DNA of 64,000 nucleotides from Cladorhizidae sp. MBARI D1340-BT2 (GCA_028752905.1 JAQNBH010000009.1:45555165-45619164), one strand, 5' to 3'. Counted from the first letter of the stretch, positions 30,495 to 42,034 are shown. Numbers and translations: made by a program. The notes: generated by a model from the letters alone, not told the origin.

Positions 30495-31882
30495 ACTCCA
30501 GCCTGTTCCAACATCACATGCTTCAGTCTACATCCACGGGGCAGCATAATCTTGTGCTCCAGCCTGTTCCAACATCACATGCTTCAGTCCACATCCACGG
30601 GGCAGCATAATCTTGTGCTCCAGCCTGTTCCAACATCACATGCTTCAGTCCACATCACCCGGGGCAGATAATCTTGTGCTCCAGCCTGTTCCAACATCAC
30701 ATGCTTCAGTCCACATCCACGGGGCAGCATAATCTTGTACTCCAGCCTGTTAAACATCACATGCTTCAGTCCACATCCACGGGGCAGCATAATCTTGTGC
30801 TCCAGCCTGTTCCAACATCACATGCTTCAGTCCACATCCACGGGGCAGCATAATCTTGTGCTCCAGCCTGTTCCAACATCACATGCTTCAGTCCACATCC
30901 ACGGGGCAGCATAATCTTGTGCTCCAGCCTGTTCCAACATCACATGCTTCAGTCCACATCCACGGGGCAGCATAATCTTGTGCTCCAGCCTGTTCCAACA
31001 TCACATGCTTCAATCCACATCCACGGGGCAGCATAATCTTGTGCTCCAGCCTGTTCCAACATCACATGCTTCAGTCAACATCCACGGGGCAGCATAATCT
31101 TGTGCTCCAGCCTGTTCCAACATCACATGCTTCAGTCCACATCCACGGGGCAGCATAATCTTGTGCTCCAGCCTGTTCCAACATCACATGCTTCCACATC
31201 CACGGGGCAGCATAATCTTGTGCTCCAGCCTGTTCCAACATCACATGCTTCCACATCCACGGGGCAGCATAATCTTGTGCTCCAGCCTGTTCCAACATCA
31301 CATGCTTCAGTCAACATCCACGGGGCAGCATAATATTGTGCTCCAGCCTGTTCCAACATCACATGCTTCAGTCCACATCCACGGGGCAGCATAATCTTGT
31401 GCTCCAGCCTGTTCCAACATCACATGCTTCAGTCAACATCCACGAGGCAGCATAATCTTGTGCTCCAGCCTGTTCCAACATCACATGCTTCAGTCCACAT
31501 CCACGGGGCAGCATAATCTTGTGCTCCAGCCTGTTCCAACATCACATGCTTCCACATCCACGGGGCAGCATAATCTTGTGCTCCAGCCTGTTCCAACATC
31601 ACATGCTTCAGTCCACATCCACGGGGCAGCATAATCTTGTGCTCCAGCCTGTTCCAACATCAATTCAGTCCACATCCACGGGGCAGCATAATCTTGTGCT
31701 CCAGCCTGTTCCAACATCACATGCTTCAGTCCACATCCACGGGGCAGCATAATCTTGTGCTCCAGCCTGTTCCAACATCACATGCTTCAGTCAACATCCA
31801 CGGGGCAGCACAATATTGTGCTCCAGCCTGTTCCAACATCACATGCTTCAGTCCACATCCACGGGGCAGCACAATCCTTGCA
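30495..31882. repeat. 61-bp minisatellite, about 22-23 units
   Basis: Unit CTCCAGCCTGTTCCAACATC, ACATGCTTCAGTCCACATCC, ACGGGGCAGCATAATCTTGTG. Four or more units have a shortened CTTCCACATCC (GTCCA or CAGT lost) and the variant CAGTCAACATCC recurs, evidence of block copying. Numerous overlapping open frames on both strands are by-products. Confidence 0.97.
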
Positions 31883-32138
31883 GTATAACCCCCGTCTCCA
31901 TCCCTGTCTCCGTCCCCGGGGAAGGGGATAAAAACTGCAACTTCAAGAAAGTGCCTAATTTTTATTTTATTTAAAATAGCTGGTTCCGCAAATTTATTTT
32001 CTCAAAGTTTCAAACTAAAGTGCTCGGGCTTCACCAGAGAGGACCATGACTGTAACTATGGCAACAACAAAATTATTGGATTACAAGGATAAACCTTGAA
32101 CAGTGCAAGTAATAATTATTTTATTTATTGGAGCATCA
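31883..32138. other. Single-copy sequence, no gene seen
   Basis: Includes CCCCGTCTCCATCCCTGTCT and GTCCCCGGGGAAGGGGAT, a short GC-rich stretch, but no domain or repeat. Confidence 0.35.
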
Positions 32139-32347
32139 CAATCACCTTCTCAATAATCAACTTGAAATTGTATTCTCTCGACGTTTGGACTAGATGCTCT
32201 AGCCGTAACCAGACGCTAAGACTCTTGTGCAGGCTCACGCGAGTCTTAGCATCTCATTATTCCTGCTGAAGGCTAGAGCATCTGGTCGAAATGTCAGGAG
32301 AATACAATTTCAAGTTGACTATTGACAAGGTTATTGTGATGTTAACT
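32139..32347. mobile_element. Palindromic PLE terminal-repeat pair, with a nested hairpin
   Basis: The left half (CAATCACCTTCTCAATAATC ... ATTGTATTCTCTCGACGTTT) is the minus-strand repeat and the right half (GAGAATACAATTTCAAGTTG ... AAGGTTATTGTGATG) its inverted copy. The plus-strand hammerhead core reads CTGCTGA (32273-32279) instead of CTGATGA, with GAAA at 32288-32291, so it should be inactive. Between the halves lies GCTAAGACTC ... GAGTCTTAGC (about 32215-32252), a perfect 10-bp hairpin that looks like a separate insertion. No PLE coding sequence is present. Confidence 0.7.
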
Positions 32348-32486
32348 GAAGCGGTGGGTGGGGCAGGGAACTAGCCGGGTAATTTCATACTCTATGGATA
32401 TCACTAATGTCTCTAATGTATCTGTAAGCACTATATAGAGTATTATAAGCACTATATAGAGTATTATCTATATTAAGAGAGCTCAC

Positions 32487-32687
32487 TTGGAGGTGTGTGT
32501 CTTCTTGTGGAGGGTTGTCTACAGACCAGTCCCACCCGGTAGGCGGTGGCAGAACAGTGGGAGAGTCCTCCGAGTACTTGAACAAAGAATCCCGACTTCC
32601 TTGTGGTGTCATCTTAGCAGAGTTGGGGGGAAGTTGTCCCTGTTTGCCCCCATGCTGAATATTGCAGAGGGGGCTGGTGGGGGGAGG
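32487..32687 (-). CDS. Candidate internal exon encoding a Pro/Ser-rich cytoplasmic segment
   Basis: Minus strand: acceptor TTGCTTGTACTTGGTGCAG, then exactly 67 codons, then donor GTGAGC. The exon is symmetric in phase 0. The peptide starts PPPTSPLCNIQHGGKQGQ, contains MTPQGSRDSLFKYSEDSP and VLPPPTGWDWSVDNPP and ends QEDTHLQ. The Pro-rich stretches would suit SH3/WW-type partners and the Tyr in LFKYSEDS could be a phosphorylation site. It joins in phase with the exon at 41213-41282 upstream (which ends in phase 0) and with 18377-18487 downstream. No family is recognised. Good splice sites on both sides and an open, non-repetitive frame make it more likely than not to be real. Confidence 0.5.
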
Positions 32688-32992
32688 CTGCACCAAGTAC
32701 AAGCAAATTGTTAATCCTTCAACTTAAATTGGCATTCTGTTGCAGACATGTGGTTGATCAGGATACCCCAGTGTCTCTCTGGCCGTGCATGGGGGGGGGG
32801 ACATCTAATTAATGGCCGGGCCAGTGGCTCCCATGGATTATGTAATTAACATGGACATACTGCTAGTTTTCTTGCGTTGGTGGGTGTAGGGCTGCTTCCA
32901 GCTTCTATGTGGGTGAATCTGAGAATGCATGGACCACTGGTGGGGGTGCTGCTAGCTTCTATGTTGGTGGATGAGAAAATGTATGGGTCTCC

Positions 32993-33500
32993 AGTGGAGG
33001 TTAGTCTCACAGAGCCAGACCTTACCTATGGTTATAGTCAGAGTGGAGGTTAGTCTCACAGAGCCAGACCTTATCTATGGTTATAGTCAGAGTGGAGGTT
33101 AGTCTCACAGAGCCAGACCTTATCTATGGTTATAGTCAGAGTGGAGGTTAGTCTCACAGAGCCAGACCTTACCTATGGTTATAGTCAGAGTGGAGGTTAG
33201 TCTCACAGAGCCAGACCTTATCTATGGTTATAGTCAGAGTGGAGGTTAGTCTCACAGAGCCAGACCTTATCTATGGTTATAGTCAGAGTGGAGGTTAGTC
33301 TCACAGAGCCAGACCTTACCTATGGTTATAGTCAGAGTGGAGGTTAGTCTCACAGAGCTATGGTTATAGTCAGAGTGGAGGTTAGTCTCACAGAGCCAGA
33401 CCTTACCTATGGTTATAGTCAGAGTGGAGGTTAGTCTCACAGAGCCAGACCTTACCTATGGTTATAGTCAGAGTGGAGGCTAGTCTAACAGAGCCAGACC
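32993..33500. repeat. 49-bp minisatellite, about 10 units
   Basis: Unit AGTGGAGGTTAGTCTCACAG, AGCCAGACCTTACCTATGGT, TATAGTCAG; one unit is shortened (CAGAGCTATGG). Confidence 0.95.
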
Positions 33501-33510
33501 CAATCTAGCT

Positions 33511-33640
33511 GGGGTGCTAGGGGCAGTTGAGGATGGACATACTGGGGAGCTCAATCTACATGTAGCTGGGGGGCTAGGGGCAGTTGAGGATGGACATACT
33601 GGGGAGCTCAATCTAGCTGGGGGGCTAGGGGCAGTAGTGC
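33511..33640. repeat. About 55-bp minisatellite, 2-3 units
   Basis: Unit GGGGGCTAGGGGCAGTTGAG, GATGGACATACTGGGGAGCT, CAATCTAGCT; directly adjoins the 49-bp array. Confidence 0.9.
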
Positions 33641-33796
33641 TCGATGAAGTCTACAAACAATTGAGTGTGACAGTAATTTTCCTATCTCCACCTAACAATA
33701 AATCACATGAGCAGTATTTATTATATTGGGACAAAATCTCAGGACTGACATTAGTGATTGTGAGAAGTTTGAAACCCGGCTGACTGACGGCACTCG

Positions 33797-36700
33797 ATGA
33801 TTGTCCTAATGTACAGATGCTAATTATTGTCCTGATGTGCAGAGGTTAATTCACTGTCCTGATGTGCAGAGGCTAATTCACTGTTCTGATGTGCAGAGGC
33901 TAATTCATTGTCCTGATGTGCAGAGGCTAATTCATTGTCCTGATGTGCAGAGGTTAATTCACTGTCCTGATGTGCAGAGGTTAATTCATTGTCCTGATGT
34001 ACAGAGGCTAATTCATTGTCCTGATGTGTAGAGGTTAATTCACTGTCCTGATGTGCAGAGGCTAATTCATTGTCCTGATGTGCAGAGGCTAATTCATTGT
34101 CCTGATGTGCAGAGGCTAATTCACTGTCCTGATGTGCAGAGGTTAATTCACTGTCCTGATGTACAGAGGCTAATTCATTGTCCTGATGTGCAGAGGTTAA
34201 TTCATTGTCCTGATGTGCAGAGGCTAATTCATTGTCCTGATGTGCAGAGGCTAATTCAGTGTCCTGATGTGCAGAGGCTATTTCATTGTCCTGATGTGCA
34301 GAGGCTAATTCATTGTCCTGATGTGCAGAGGTTAATTCATTGTCCTGATGTGCAGAGGCTAATTCATTGTCCTGATGTGCAGAGGCTAATTCATTGTCCT
34401 GATGTGCAGAGGCTAATTCATTGTCCTGATGTGCAGAGGCTAATTCACTGTCCTGATGTGCAGAGGCTAATTCACTGTCCTGATGTGCAGAGGTTAATTC
34501 ACTGTCCTGATGTGCAGAGGTTAATTCATTGTCCTGATGTGCAGAGGCTAATTCATTGTCCTGATGTGCAGAGGATAATTCACTGTCCTGATGTGCAGAG
34601 GCTAATTCATTGTCCTGATGTGCAGAGGATAATTCATTGTCCTGATGTGCAGAGGTTAATTCATTGTCCTGATGTGCAGAGGCTAATTCACTGTCCTGAT
34701 GTGCAGAGGATAATTCATTGTCCTGATGTGCAGAGGCTAATTCATTGTCCTGATGTGCAGAGGCTAATTCATTGTCCTGATGTGCAGAGGCTAATTCATT
34801 GTCCTGATGTGCAGAGGCTAATTCATTGTCCTGATGTGCAGAGGCTAATTCATTGTCCTGATGTGCAGAGGCTAATTCATTGTCCTGATGTGCAGAGGCT
34901 AATTCACTGTCCTGATGTGCAGAGGATAATTCACTGTCCTGATGTACAGAGGCTAATTCATTGTCCTGATGTGCAGAGGCTAATTCATTGTCCTGATGTG
35001 CAGAGGCTAATTCATTGTCCTGATGTGCAGAGGCTAATTCATTGTCCTGATGTGCAGAGGCTAATTCACTGTCCTGATGTGCAGAGGATAATTCATTGTC
35101 CTGATGTGCAGAGGCTAATTCATTGTCCTGATGTGCAGAGGCTAATTCATTGTCCTGATGTGCAGAGGCTAATTCACTGTCCTGATGCGCAGAGGTTAAT
35201 TCACTGTCCTGATGTGCAGAGGCTAATTCATTGTCCTGATGTGCAGAGGCTAATTCATTGTCCTGATGTACAGAGGTTAATTCATTGTCCTGAAGTGCAG
35301 AGGCTAATTTATTGTCCTGATGTGCAGAGGCTAATTCATTGTCCTGATGTGCAGAGGCTAATTCATTGTCCTGATGTGCAGAGGCTAATTCATTGTCCTG
35401 ATGTGCAGAGGCTAATTCATTGTCCTAATGTGCAGAGGCTAATTCATTGTCCTGATGTGCAGAGGCTAATTCGTTGTCCTGATGTGCAGAGGCTAATTCA
35501 CTGTCCTGATGTGCAGAGGCTAATTCACTGTCCTGATGTGCAGAGGTTAATTCATTGTCCTGATGTGCAGAGGCTAATTCATTGTCCTGATGTGCAGATG
35601 CTAATTCATTGTCCTGATGTGCAGAGGCTAATTCATTGTCCTGATGTACAGAGGCTAATTCATTGTCCTGCTGTGCAGAGGTTAATTCATTGTCCTGATG
35701 TGCAGAGGCTAATTCATTGTCCTGATGTGCAGAGGCTAATTCATTGTCCTGATGTGCAGAGGATAATTCATTGTCCTGATGTGCAGAGGCTAATTCATTG
35801 TCCTGATGTGCAGAGGCTAATTCATTGTCCTGATGTGCAGGGGCTAATTCATTGTCCTGATGTGCAGAGGATAATTCATTGTCCTGATGTGCAGAGGCTA
35901 ATTCATTGTCCTGATGTGCAGAGGTTAATTCATTGTCCTGATGTGCAGAGGCTAATTCACTGTCCTGATGTGCAGAGGTTAATTCATTGTCCTGATGTGC
36001 AGAGGTTAATTCATTGTCCTGATGTGCAGAGGCTAATTCATTGTCCTGATGTGCAGAGGATAATTCATTGTCCTGATGTGCAGAGGCTAATTCATTGTCC
36101 TGATGTGCAGAGGCTAATTCATTGTCCTGATGCGCAGAGGTTAATTCATTGTCCTGATGTGCAGAGGCTAATTCATTGTCCTGATATGCAGAGGCTAATT
36201 CATTGTCCTGATGTGCAGAGGCTAATTCATTGTCCTGATGTGCAGAGGCTAATTCACTGTCCTGATGTGCAGAGGCTAATTCATTGTCCTGATGTGCAGA
36301 GGCTAATTCATTGTCCTGATGTGCAGAGGCTAATTCATTGTCCTGATGTGCAGAGGCTAATTCACTGTCCTGATGTGCAGAGGCTAATTCATTGTCCTGA
36401 TGTGCAGAGGCTAATTCATTGTCCTGATGTGCAGAGGATAATTCATTGTCCTGATGTGCAGAGGCTAATTCATTGTCCTGATGTGCAGAGGCTAATTCAT
36501 TGTCCTGATGTGCAGAGGCTAATTCATTGTCCTGATGTGCAGAGGCTAATTCATTGTCCTGATGTGCAGAGGCTAATTCATTGTCCTGATGTGCAGAGGC
36601 TAATTCATTGTCCTGATGTGCAGAGGCTAATTCATTGTCCTGATGTGCAGAGGCTAATTCATTGTCCTGATGTGCAGAGGCTAATTCATTGTCCTGATGT

Positions 36701-37583
36701 GCAGAGGCTAATTCATTGTCCTGATGTGCAGAGGCTAATTCATTGTCCTGATGTACAGAGGCTAATTCATTGTCCTGCTGTGCAGAGGTTAATTCATTGT
36801 CCTGATGTGCAGAGGCTAATTCATTGTCCTGATGTGCAGAGGCTAATTCATTGTCCTGATGTGCAGAGGATAATTCATTGTCCTGATGTGCAGAGGCTAA
36901 TTCATTGTCCTGATGTGCAGAGGCTAATTCATTGTCCTGATGTGCAGGGGCTAATTCATTGTCCTGATGTGCAGAGGATAATTCATTGTCCTGATGTGCA
37001 GAGGCTAATTCATTGTCCTGATGTGCAGAGGTTAATTCATTGTCCTGATGTGCAGAGGCTAATTCACTGTCCTGATGTGCAGAGGTTAATTCATTGTCCT
37101 GATGTGCAGAGGTTAATTCATTGTCCTGATGTGCAGAGGCTAATTCATTGTCCTGATGTGCAGAGGATAATTCATTGTCCTGATGTGCAGAGGCTAATTC
37201 ATTGTCCTGATGTGCAGAGGCTAATTCATTGTCCTGATGCGCAGAGGTTAATTCATTGTCCTGATGTGCAGAGGCTAATTCATTGTCCTGATATGCAGAG
37301 GCTAATTCATTGTCCTGATGTGCAGAGGCTAATTCATTGTCCTGATGTGCAGAGGCTAATTCACTGTCCTGATGTGCAGAGGCTAATTCATTGTCCTGAT
37401 GTGCAGAGGCTAATTCATTGTCCTGATGTGCAGAGGCTAATTCATTGTCCTGATGTGCAGAGGCTAATTCATTGTCCTGATGTGCAGAGGCTAATTCATT
37501 GTCCTGATGTGCAGAGGCTAATTCATTGTCCTGATGTGCAGAGGCTAATTCACTGTCCTGATGTGCAGAGGTTAATTCATTGG
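33797..37583. repeat. 27-bp minisatellite, about 140 units, with a 1,107-bp higher-order duplication
   Basis: Unit GAGGCTAATTCATTGTCCTG plus ATGTGCA. Because 27 is divisible by three and the unit lacks stops, both strands stay open for long distances (plus strand reading QRLIHCPDV, minus strand NELASAHQD). Rare variants recur exactly 1,107 bp (41 units) apart: CCTGCTGTGCAG at 35667 and 36774, CTGATATGCAG at 36181 and 37288. A single TAG (34029-34031) breaks the plus frame and a single TAG on the minus strand (35425) breaks the other. I regard it as non-coding, but see the finding on variant positions. Confidence 0.97.
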
Positions 37584-37920
37584 CTTCTATCTGGAGACAT
37601 GACTGTCTATTTGCAGCCAAACTCCGCATGACCCGGCATGTCTTGTGGAAGGACTGATGCTCCTGTATCACTGTCTGCTCCTACTGAACTGCATAAAAGC
37701 AGACAGGGTAGCTATGCTAGCAGGAACCACATCCACAGGTTTTAGCTGAGAGATAGAAAAACAACTCAAGACCTCCCTAAGTGTGTCTTCCCTGTGACTG
37801 CCATATAATTCTACAGGTCCACAGAAACCTGTCTATAGCCTCCAGACTCCAGACCCTTTTCTGAGTAAGCGATTAGTAAAGAGTCTGGCTACAGAAGTAA
37901 TAAACGAGTGGGCATGGGAG
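37584..37920. other. Single-copy bridge between two arrays; possible exon
   Basis: Minus strand after TTTCTATCTCTCAG reads LKPVDVVPASIATLSAFMQF before a GTAGGA donor-like site, and a second frame (MIQEHQSFHKTCRVMRSLAA) runs into the 27-bp array. Either may be an exon of the minus-strand gene or chance. Confidence 0.25.
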
Positions 37921-37924
37921 CACA

Positions 37925-39097
37925 TGGACCCCTGCTAGTTTCTATGCATGTTGATGGACATGGGAATTCATGGCCCCTGCCAGCTACTACTTTGACAGAC
38001 ATGGGAATATATAGGCCCCTGCCAGCTTCTACTTGATGGACATGGGAATATATGGGCCCCTGCTAGCTTCTACTTGATGGACATGGGAATATATGGGCCC
38101 CTGCTAGCTTCTACTTGATGGACATGGGAATATATGGGCCCCTGCTAGCTTCTACTTTGATGGACATGGGAATATATGGGTCCCTGCTAGCTTCTACTTG
38201 ATGGACATGGGTCCCTGCTAGCTTCTACTTGATGGACATGGGAATATATGGGCCCCTGCTAGCTTCTACTTGATGGACATGGGAATATATGGGCCCCTGC
38301 CAGCTTCTACTTGATGGACATGGGAATATATGGGCCCCTGCTAGCTTCTACTTGATGGACATGGGAATATATGGGCCCCTGCCAGCTTCTACTTGATGGA
38401 CATGGGAATATATGGGCCCCTGCTAGCTTCTACTTGATGGACATGGGAATATATGGGTCCCTGCTAGCTTCTACTTGATGGACATGGGAATATATGGGCC
38501 CCTGCTAGCTTCTACTTGATGGTCATGGGAATATATGGGCCCCTGCTAGCTTCTACCTTGATGGACATGGGAATATATGGGCCCCTGCTAGCTTCTACTT
38601 GATGGACATGGGAATATATGGGCCCCTGCTAGCTTCTACTTGATGGACATGGGAATATATGGACCCCTGCTAGCTACTACTTTGATGGACATGGGAATAT
38701 ATGGGCCCCTGCTAGCTTCTACTTTGATGGACATGGGAATATATGGACCCCTGCTAGCTTCTACTTGATGGACATGGGAATATATGGACCCCTGCTAGCT
38801 TCTACTTGATGGACATGGGAATATATGGACCCCTGCTAGCTTCTACTTGATGGACATGGGAATATATGGGCCCCTGCTAGCTTCTACTTGATGGACATGG
38901 GAATATATGGGCCCCTGCTAGCTTCTACTTGATGGACATGGGAATATATGGGCCCCTGCCAGCTTCTACTTGATAGACATGGGAATATATGGGCCCCTGC
39001 TAGCTTCTACTTGATGGACATGGGAATATATGGGCCCCTGCTAGCTTCTACTTGATGGACATGGGAATATATGGGACCCTGGTAGAGGTCTGCTAGA
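37925..39097. repeat. 41-bp minisatellite, about 28 units
   Basis: Unit TGCTAGCTTCTACTTGATGG, ACATGGGAATATATGGGCCC, C. Variants CTACTTTGATGG and ATGGACCCC cluster in neighbouring units. Confidence 0.95.
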
Positions 39098-39119
39098 TGA
39101 CAATTGTATTCCTAAAAGG

Positions 39120-40690
39120 TACCTGTCCTGAGCAACCAACCCAGCCTGTGGCAAGCCCCTCCTAACCAACCCAGCCCAGCCCGAGCAACCAACCCAGCCA
39201 GTCCTGAGCAACCAACCCAGTCAGTCTTGAGCAACCAACCCAGCCAGTCCTGAGCAACCAACCCAGCCAGTCTTGAGCAACCAACCCAGCCAGTCCTGAG
39301 CAACCAACCCAGCCAGTCCTGAACACACAATCCAGCCAGTCCTGAGCAACTAACCCAGTCAGTCCTGAGCACACAACCCAGCCAGTCCTGAGCAACCAAC
39401 CAGCCAGTCCTGAGCAACCAACCCAGCCAGTCCTGAGCAACCAACCCAGCCAGTCCTGAGCAACTAACCCAGTCAGTCCTTAGCAACCAACCCAGCCAGT
39501 CCTGAGCAACCAACCCAGCCAGTCCTGAGCAACTAACCCAGTCAGTCCTGAGCAACCAACCCAGCCAGTCCTGAGCAACCAACCCAGCCAGTCCTGAGCA
39601 ACCAACCCAGCCAGTCCTGAGCAACTAACCCAGTCAGTCCTGAGCAACCAACCCAGTCAGTCCTGAGCACACAACCCAGCCAGTCCTGAGCAACCATCCC
39701 AGCCAGTCCTGAGCAACCAATCCAGTCAGTCCTGAGCAACCAACCCAGTCAGTCCTGAGCAACCAACCCAGTCAGTCCTGAGCACACAACCCAGTCAGTC
39801 CTGAGCAACCAACCCAGTCATGAGCAACCAACCCAGCCAGTCCTGAGCAACCAACCCAGTCAGTCCTGAGCACACAACCCAGCCAGTCCTGAGCAACCAA
39901 CCCAGCCAGTCCTTAGCAACCAACCCAGCCAGTCCTGAGTACACAACCCAGTCAGTCCTGAGCACACAATCCAGTCAGTCCTGAGCACACAACCCAGCCA
40001 GTCCTGAGCAACCAACCCAGCCAGTCCTGAGCAACCAACCCAGTCAGTCCTGAGCACACAACCTAGCCAGTCTGAGTACACAATCCAGTCAGTCCTGAGC
40101 ACACAATCCAGTCAGTCCTGCAACCAACCCAGTCAGTCCTGAGCAACCAACCCAGCCAGTCCTGAGCAACTAACCCAGCCAGTCCTGAGCACACAACCCA
40201 GCCAGTCCTGAGCACACAACCCAGCCAGTCCTGAGCAACCAACTCAGTCAGTCCTGAGCACACAGCCCAGCCAGTCCTGAGCAACTAACCCAGCCAGTCC
40301 TGAGCACACAACCCAGCCAGTCCTGAGCACACAACCCAGTCAGTCCTGAGCACACAACCCAGCCAGTCCTGAGCACACAACCCAGCCAGTCCTGAGCAAC
40401 CAACCCAGCCAGTCCTGAGCACACAACCCAGCCAGTCCTGAGCACACAACCCAGCCAGTCCTGAGCACACAACCCAGCCAGTCCTGAGCACACAACCCAG
40501 CCAGTCCTGAGCACACAACCCAGCCAGTCCTGAGCACACAACCCAGCCAGTCCTGAGCACACAACCCAGCCAGTCCTGAGCACACAACCCAGCCAGTCCT
40601 GAGCACACAACCCAGCCAGTCTGAGCACACAACCCAGCCAGTCCTGAGCACACAACCCAGCCAGTCCTGAGCACACAACCCAGCCAGGTC
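39120..40690. repeat. 23-bp minisatellite, about 67 units, two unit types
   Basis: Unit CAGCCAGTCCTGAGCAACCA plus ACC (type A) or with GAGCACACAACC (type B). A and B are mixed on the left, with a longer period, while 40300-40690 is almost pure B. Several units have CAGTCAGTCC. Minus-strand frames of up to 172 codons are by-products. Confidence 0.97.
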
Positions 40691-40980
40691 CTCAATAAGA
40701 GCAATGACTACACAAAGCAGCCACCACAAGTTACACTGTTTCACATCAAGCAGTGGGTAAAGACATTTTCTAGATATCAACATAAGTTGTGCCAAAAGAG
40801 CCCCCAGCTGGGGGCTAGATGCACCAAGAGTGCCAAAACATGACACTGGTTCCCTCAAAAGCTAGCAGCTGCTGGAAGTGGAAACGATTTTTAGTGATGC
40901 ACTTGTCAGGAGGAATAACAAGAGAAACATGCAGAGAAGTAAAACGTACACCATCATGGCTGCAAAGACATCTATACATT
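40691..40980. other. Single-copy bridge, no firm gene
   Basis: No domain recognised. CCCCCAGCTGGGGG at about 40801-40814 is a short perfect palindrome. Confidence 0.35.
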
Positions 40981-40984
40981 CAAC

Positions 40985-41200
40985 CTAATTCACACACACC
41001 ACACACGTCACATACACCACACACATGCACATCACACACATACATATACACATGCACACACACATCACACACACATACACATCACACACATATTCCACAC
41101 ACACACAGAGGCACACACACATACATACACATCACACACACATTCCACACACACACACATGCACATCACACACACACACCATACACACACACACACATGG
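40985..41200. repeat. CA-rich compound microsatellite (ACACATCACAC, ACATAC)
   Basis: Irregular CA repeat with recurring CACATCACACACACAT blocks. Confidence 0.95.
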
Positions 41201-41212
41201 TGAAAGACTTAC

Positions 41213-41282
41213 CATGGGGCACATTTCCACGCCAAGGTTCATAACGACATGAGGTTCATTCTCTTCATTCTCTTGCTGTGTT
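41213..41282 (-). CDS. Candidate internal exon of the minus-strand receptor-tail gene
   Basis: Minus strand: acceptor CTCTCTTGTAG, 70 bases, donor GTAAGTC. The first base completes a codon left open by the exon at 41401-41491 (GG+A, Gly), then 23 codons follow reading TQQENEENEPHVVMNLGVEM and CPM, ending in phase 0. The intervening intron is 118 bp, close to the intron sizes of the gene at 55-57 kb. The phase match between two independent splice-site pairs is good evidence that both exons are real. The acidic composition fits a cytoplasmic or linker region. No domain recognised. Confidence 0.55.
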
Positions 41283-41400
41283 CTACAAGAGAGAGGAGGA
41301 GGACTACATTACAAACTCCCACACACCTAGCCAGCTTTAGCTCATGACAAATACCCATGGCTATGCATTCTCTAAGTACACATGCTTCTACAAGACTTAC

Positions 41401-41491
41401 CCAGTGTCAGTTGCCATGGTTACAGCTGTGTTTACTTTATTCTGAGAAGTCCGTGAACCATCTATGTCTTCGTAATCCATTAGTGTTCTCA
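41401..41491 (-). CDS. Candidate exon of the minus-strand receptor-tail gene
   Basis: Minus strand: acceptor CATCTTTTAACACTAG with a TTTTAAC branch-like site, 91 bases, donor GTAAGTC. The frame that continues into 41213-41282 reads RTLMDYEDIDGSRTSQNK followed by VNTAVTMATDTG. D-Y-E-D-I is a plausible tyrosine phosphorylation site. The ATG at 41480 could alternatively be a start codon, but the open upstream codons and acceptor argue for an internal exon. The preceding exon, expected to carry the membrane segment, is uncertain (see 42214-42480). Confidence 0.5.
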
Positions 41492-41594
41492 CTAGTGTTA
41501 AAAGATGTCAACAGCTTCAGTTAATTAATACATACAAGAATCCTAACAAGAATCCTAACATAGATAAAGAATCCTAACATAGATAACTGAACCA

Positions 41595-41995
41595 GGAAAA
41601 ATATATAGTGGGTGTGGGAGGGGAGTGGCTAAAGGGAAGGGGAGGAGCTAGAGGGGTGGTGGGGAGGGTGGCTGAGGGATGGGCAATGGGAAGGGACAGG
41701 AGGGAGACTAGCGGAGTGGGTGATGGGAGAGGAGAGGGAGCTAGAGGGGTGGGCAATGGGACAGGGGAGGGGCTAGAGGGGTGAGAGAGAGTGGAGGGGC
41801 CAGAGAGGTGGGGCTGGGATAGGAGAGGGGCTAGAAGAGAGGGGAGGGGCTAGAGGGGATGGTCTAGAGGGGTGGGGCTGGGATAGGAGAGGGGCTAGAA
41901 GAGAGGGGGAGTGGCTAGAGGGGTGGGTGATGGGGAGGGGCTAGAGGGGTGGGTGTAGGGGAAGGGACTAAAGGGGTGAGTGATGGGGGAGCTGA
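41595..41995. repeat. G-rich minisatellite (GAGGGGCTAGAGGGGTGGG-type), irregular
   Basis: Units of about 20-36 bp built from GGGAGGGGCTAGAGGGGTGG with GATGGG and GGATAGGAGAGG insertions. The G-runs (four per unit) could form quadruplexes on the plus strand. Confidence 0.85.
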
Positions 41996-42020
41996 AGAAG
42001 TAGGAATAATTATTAGCATG

Positions 42021-42034
42021 CCCCCCCCCCCCCA
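42021..42034. repeat. Poly-C run
   Basis: C run of about 14 after GCATG. Confidence 0.9.

Noticed and set aside
34053..37631. 1,192-codon plus-strand frame
   Set aside because: It is the 27-bp minisatellite read in one of its stop-free frames; the opposite strand is open as well. Without transcript evidence it should not be called a protein.
35425..37671. 748-codon minus-strand frame (NELASAHQD repeat)
   Set aside because: Same cause; it ends where a single unit change creates TAG. A short unique leader does not make it a gene.
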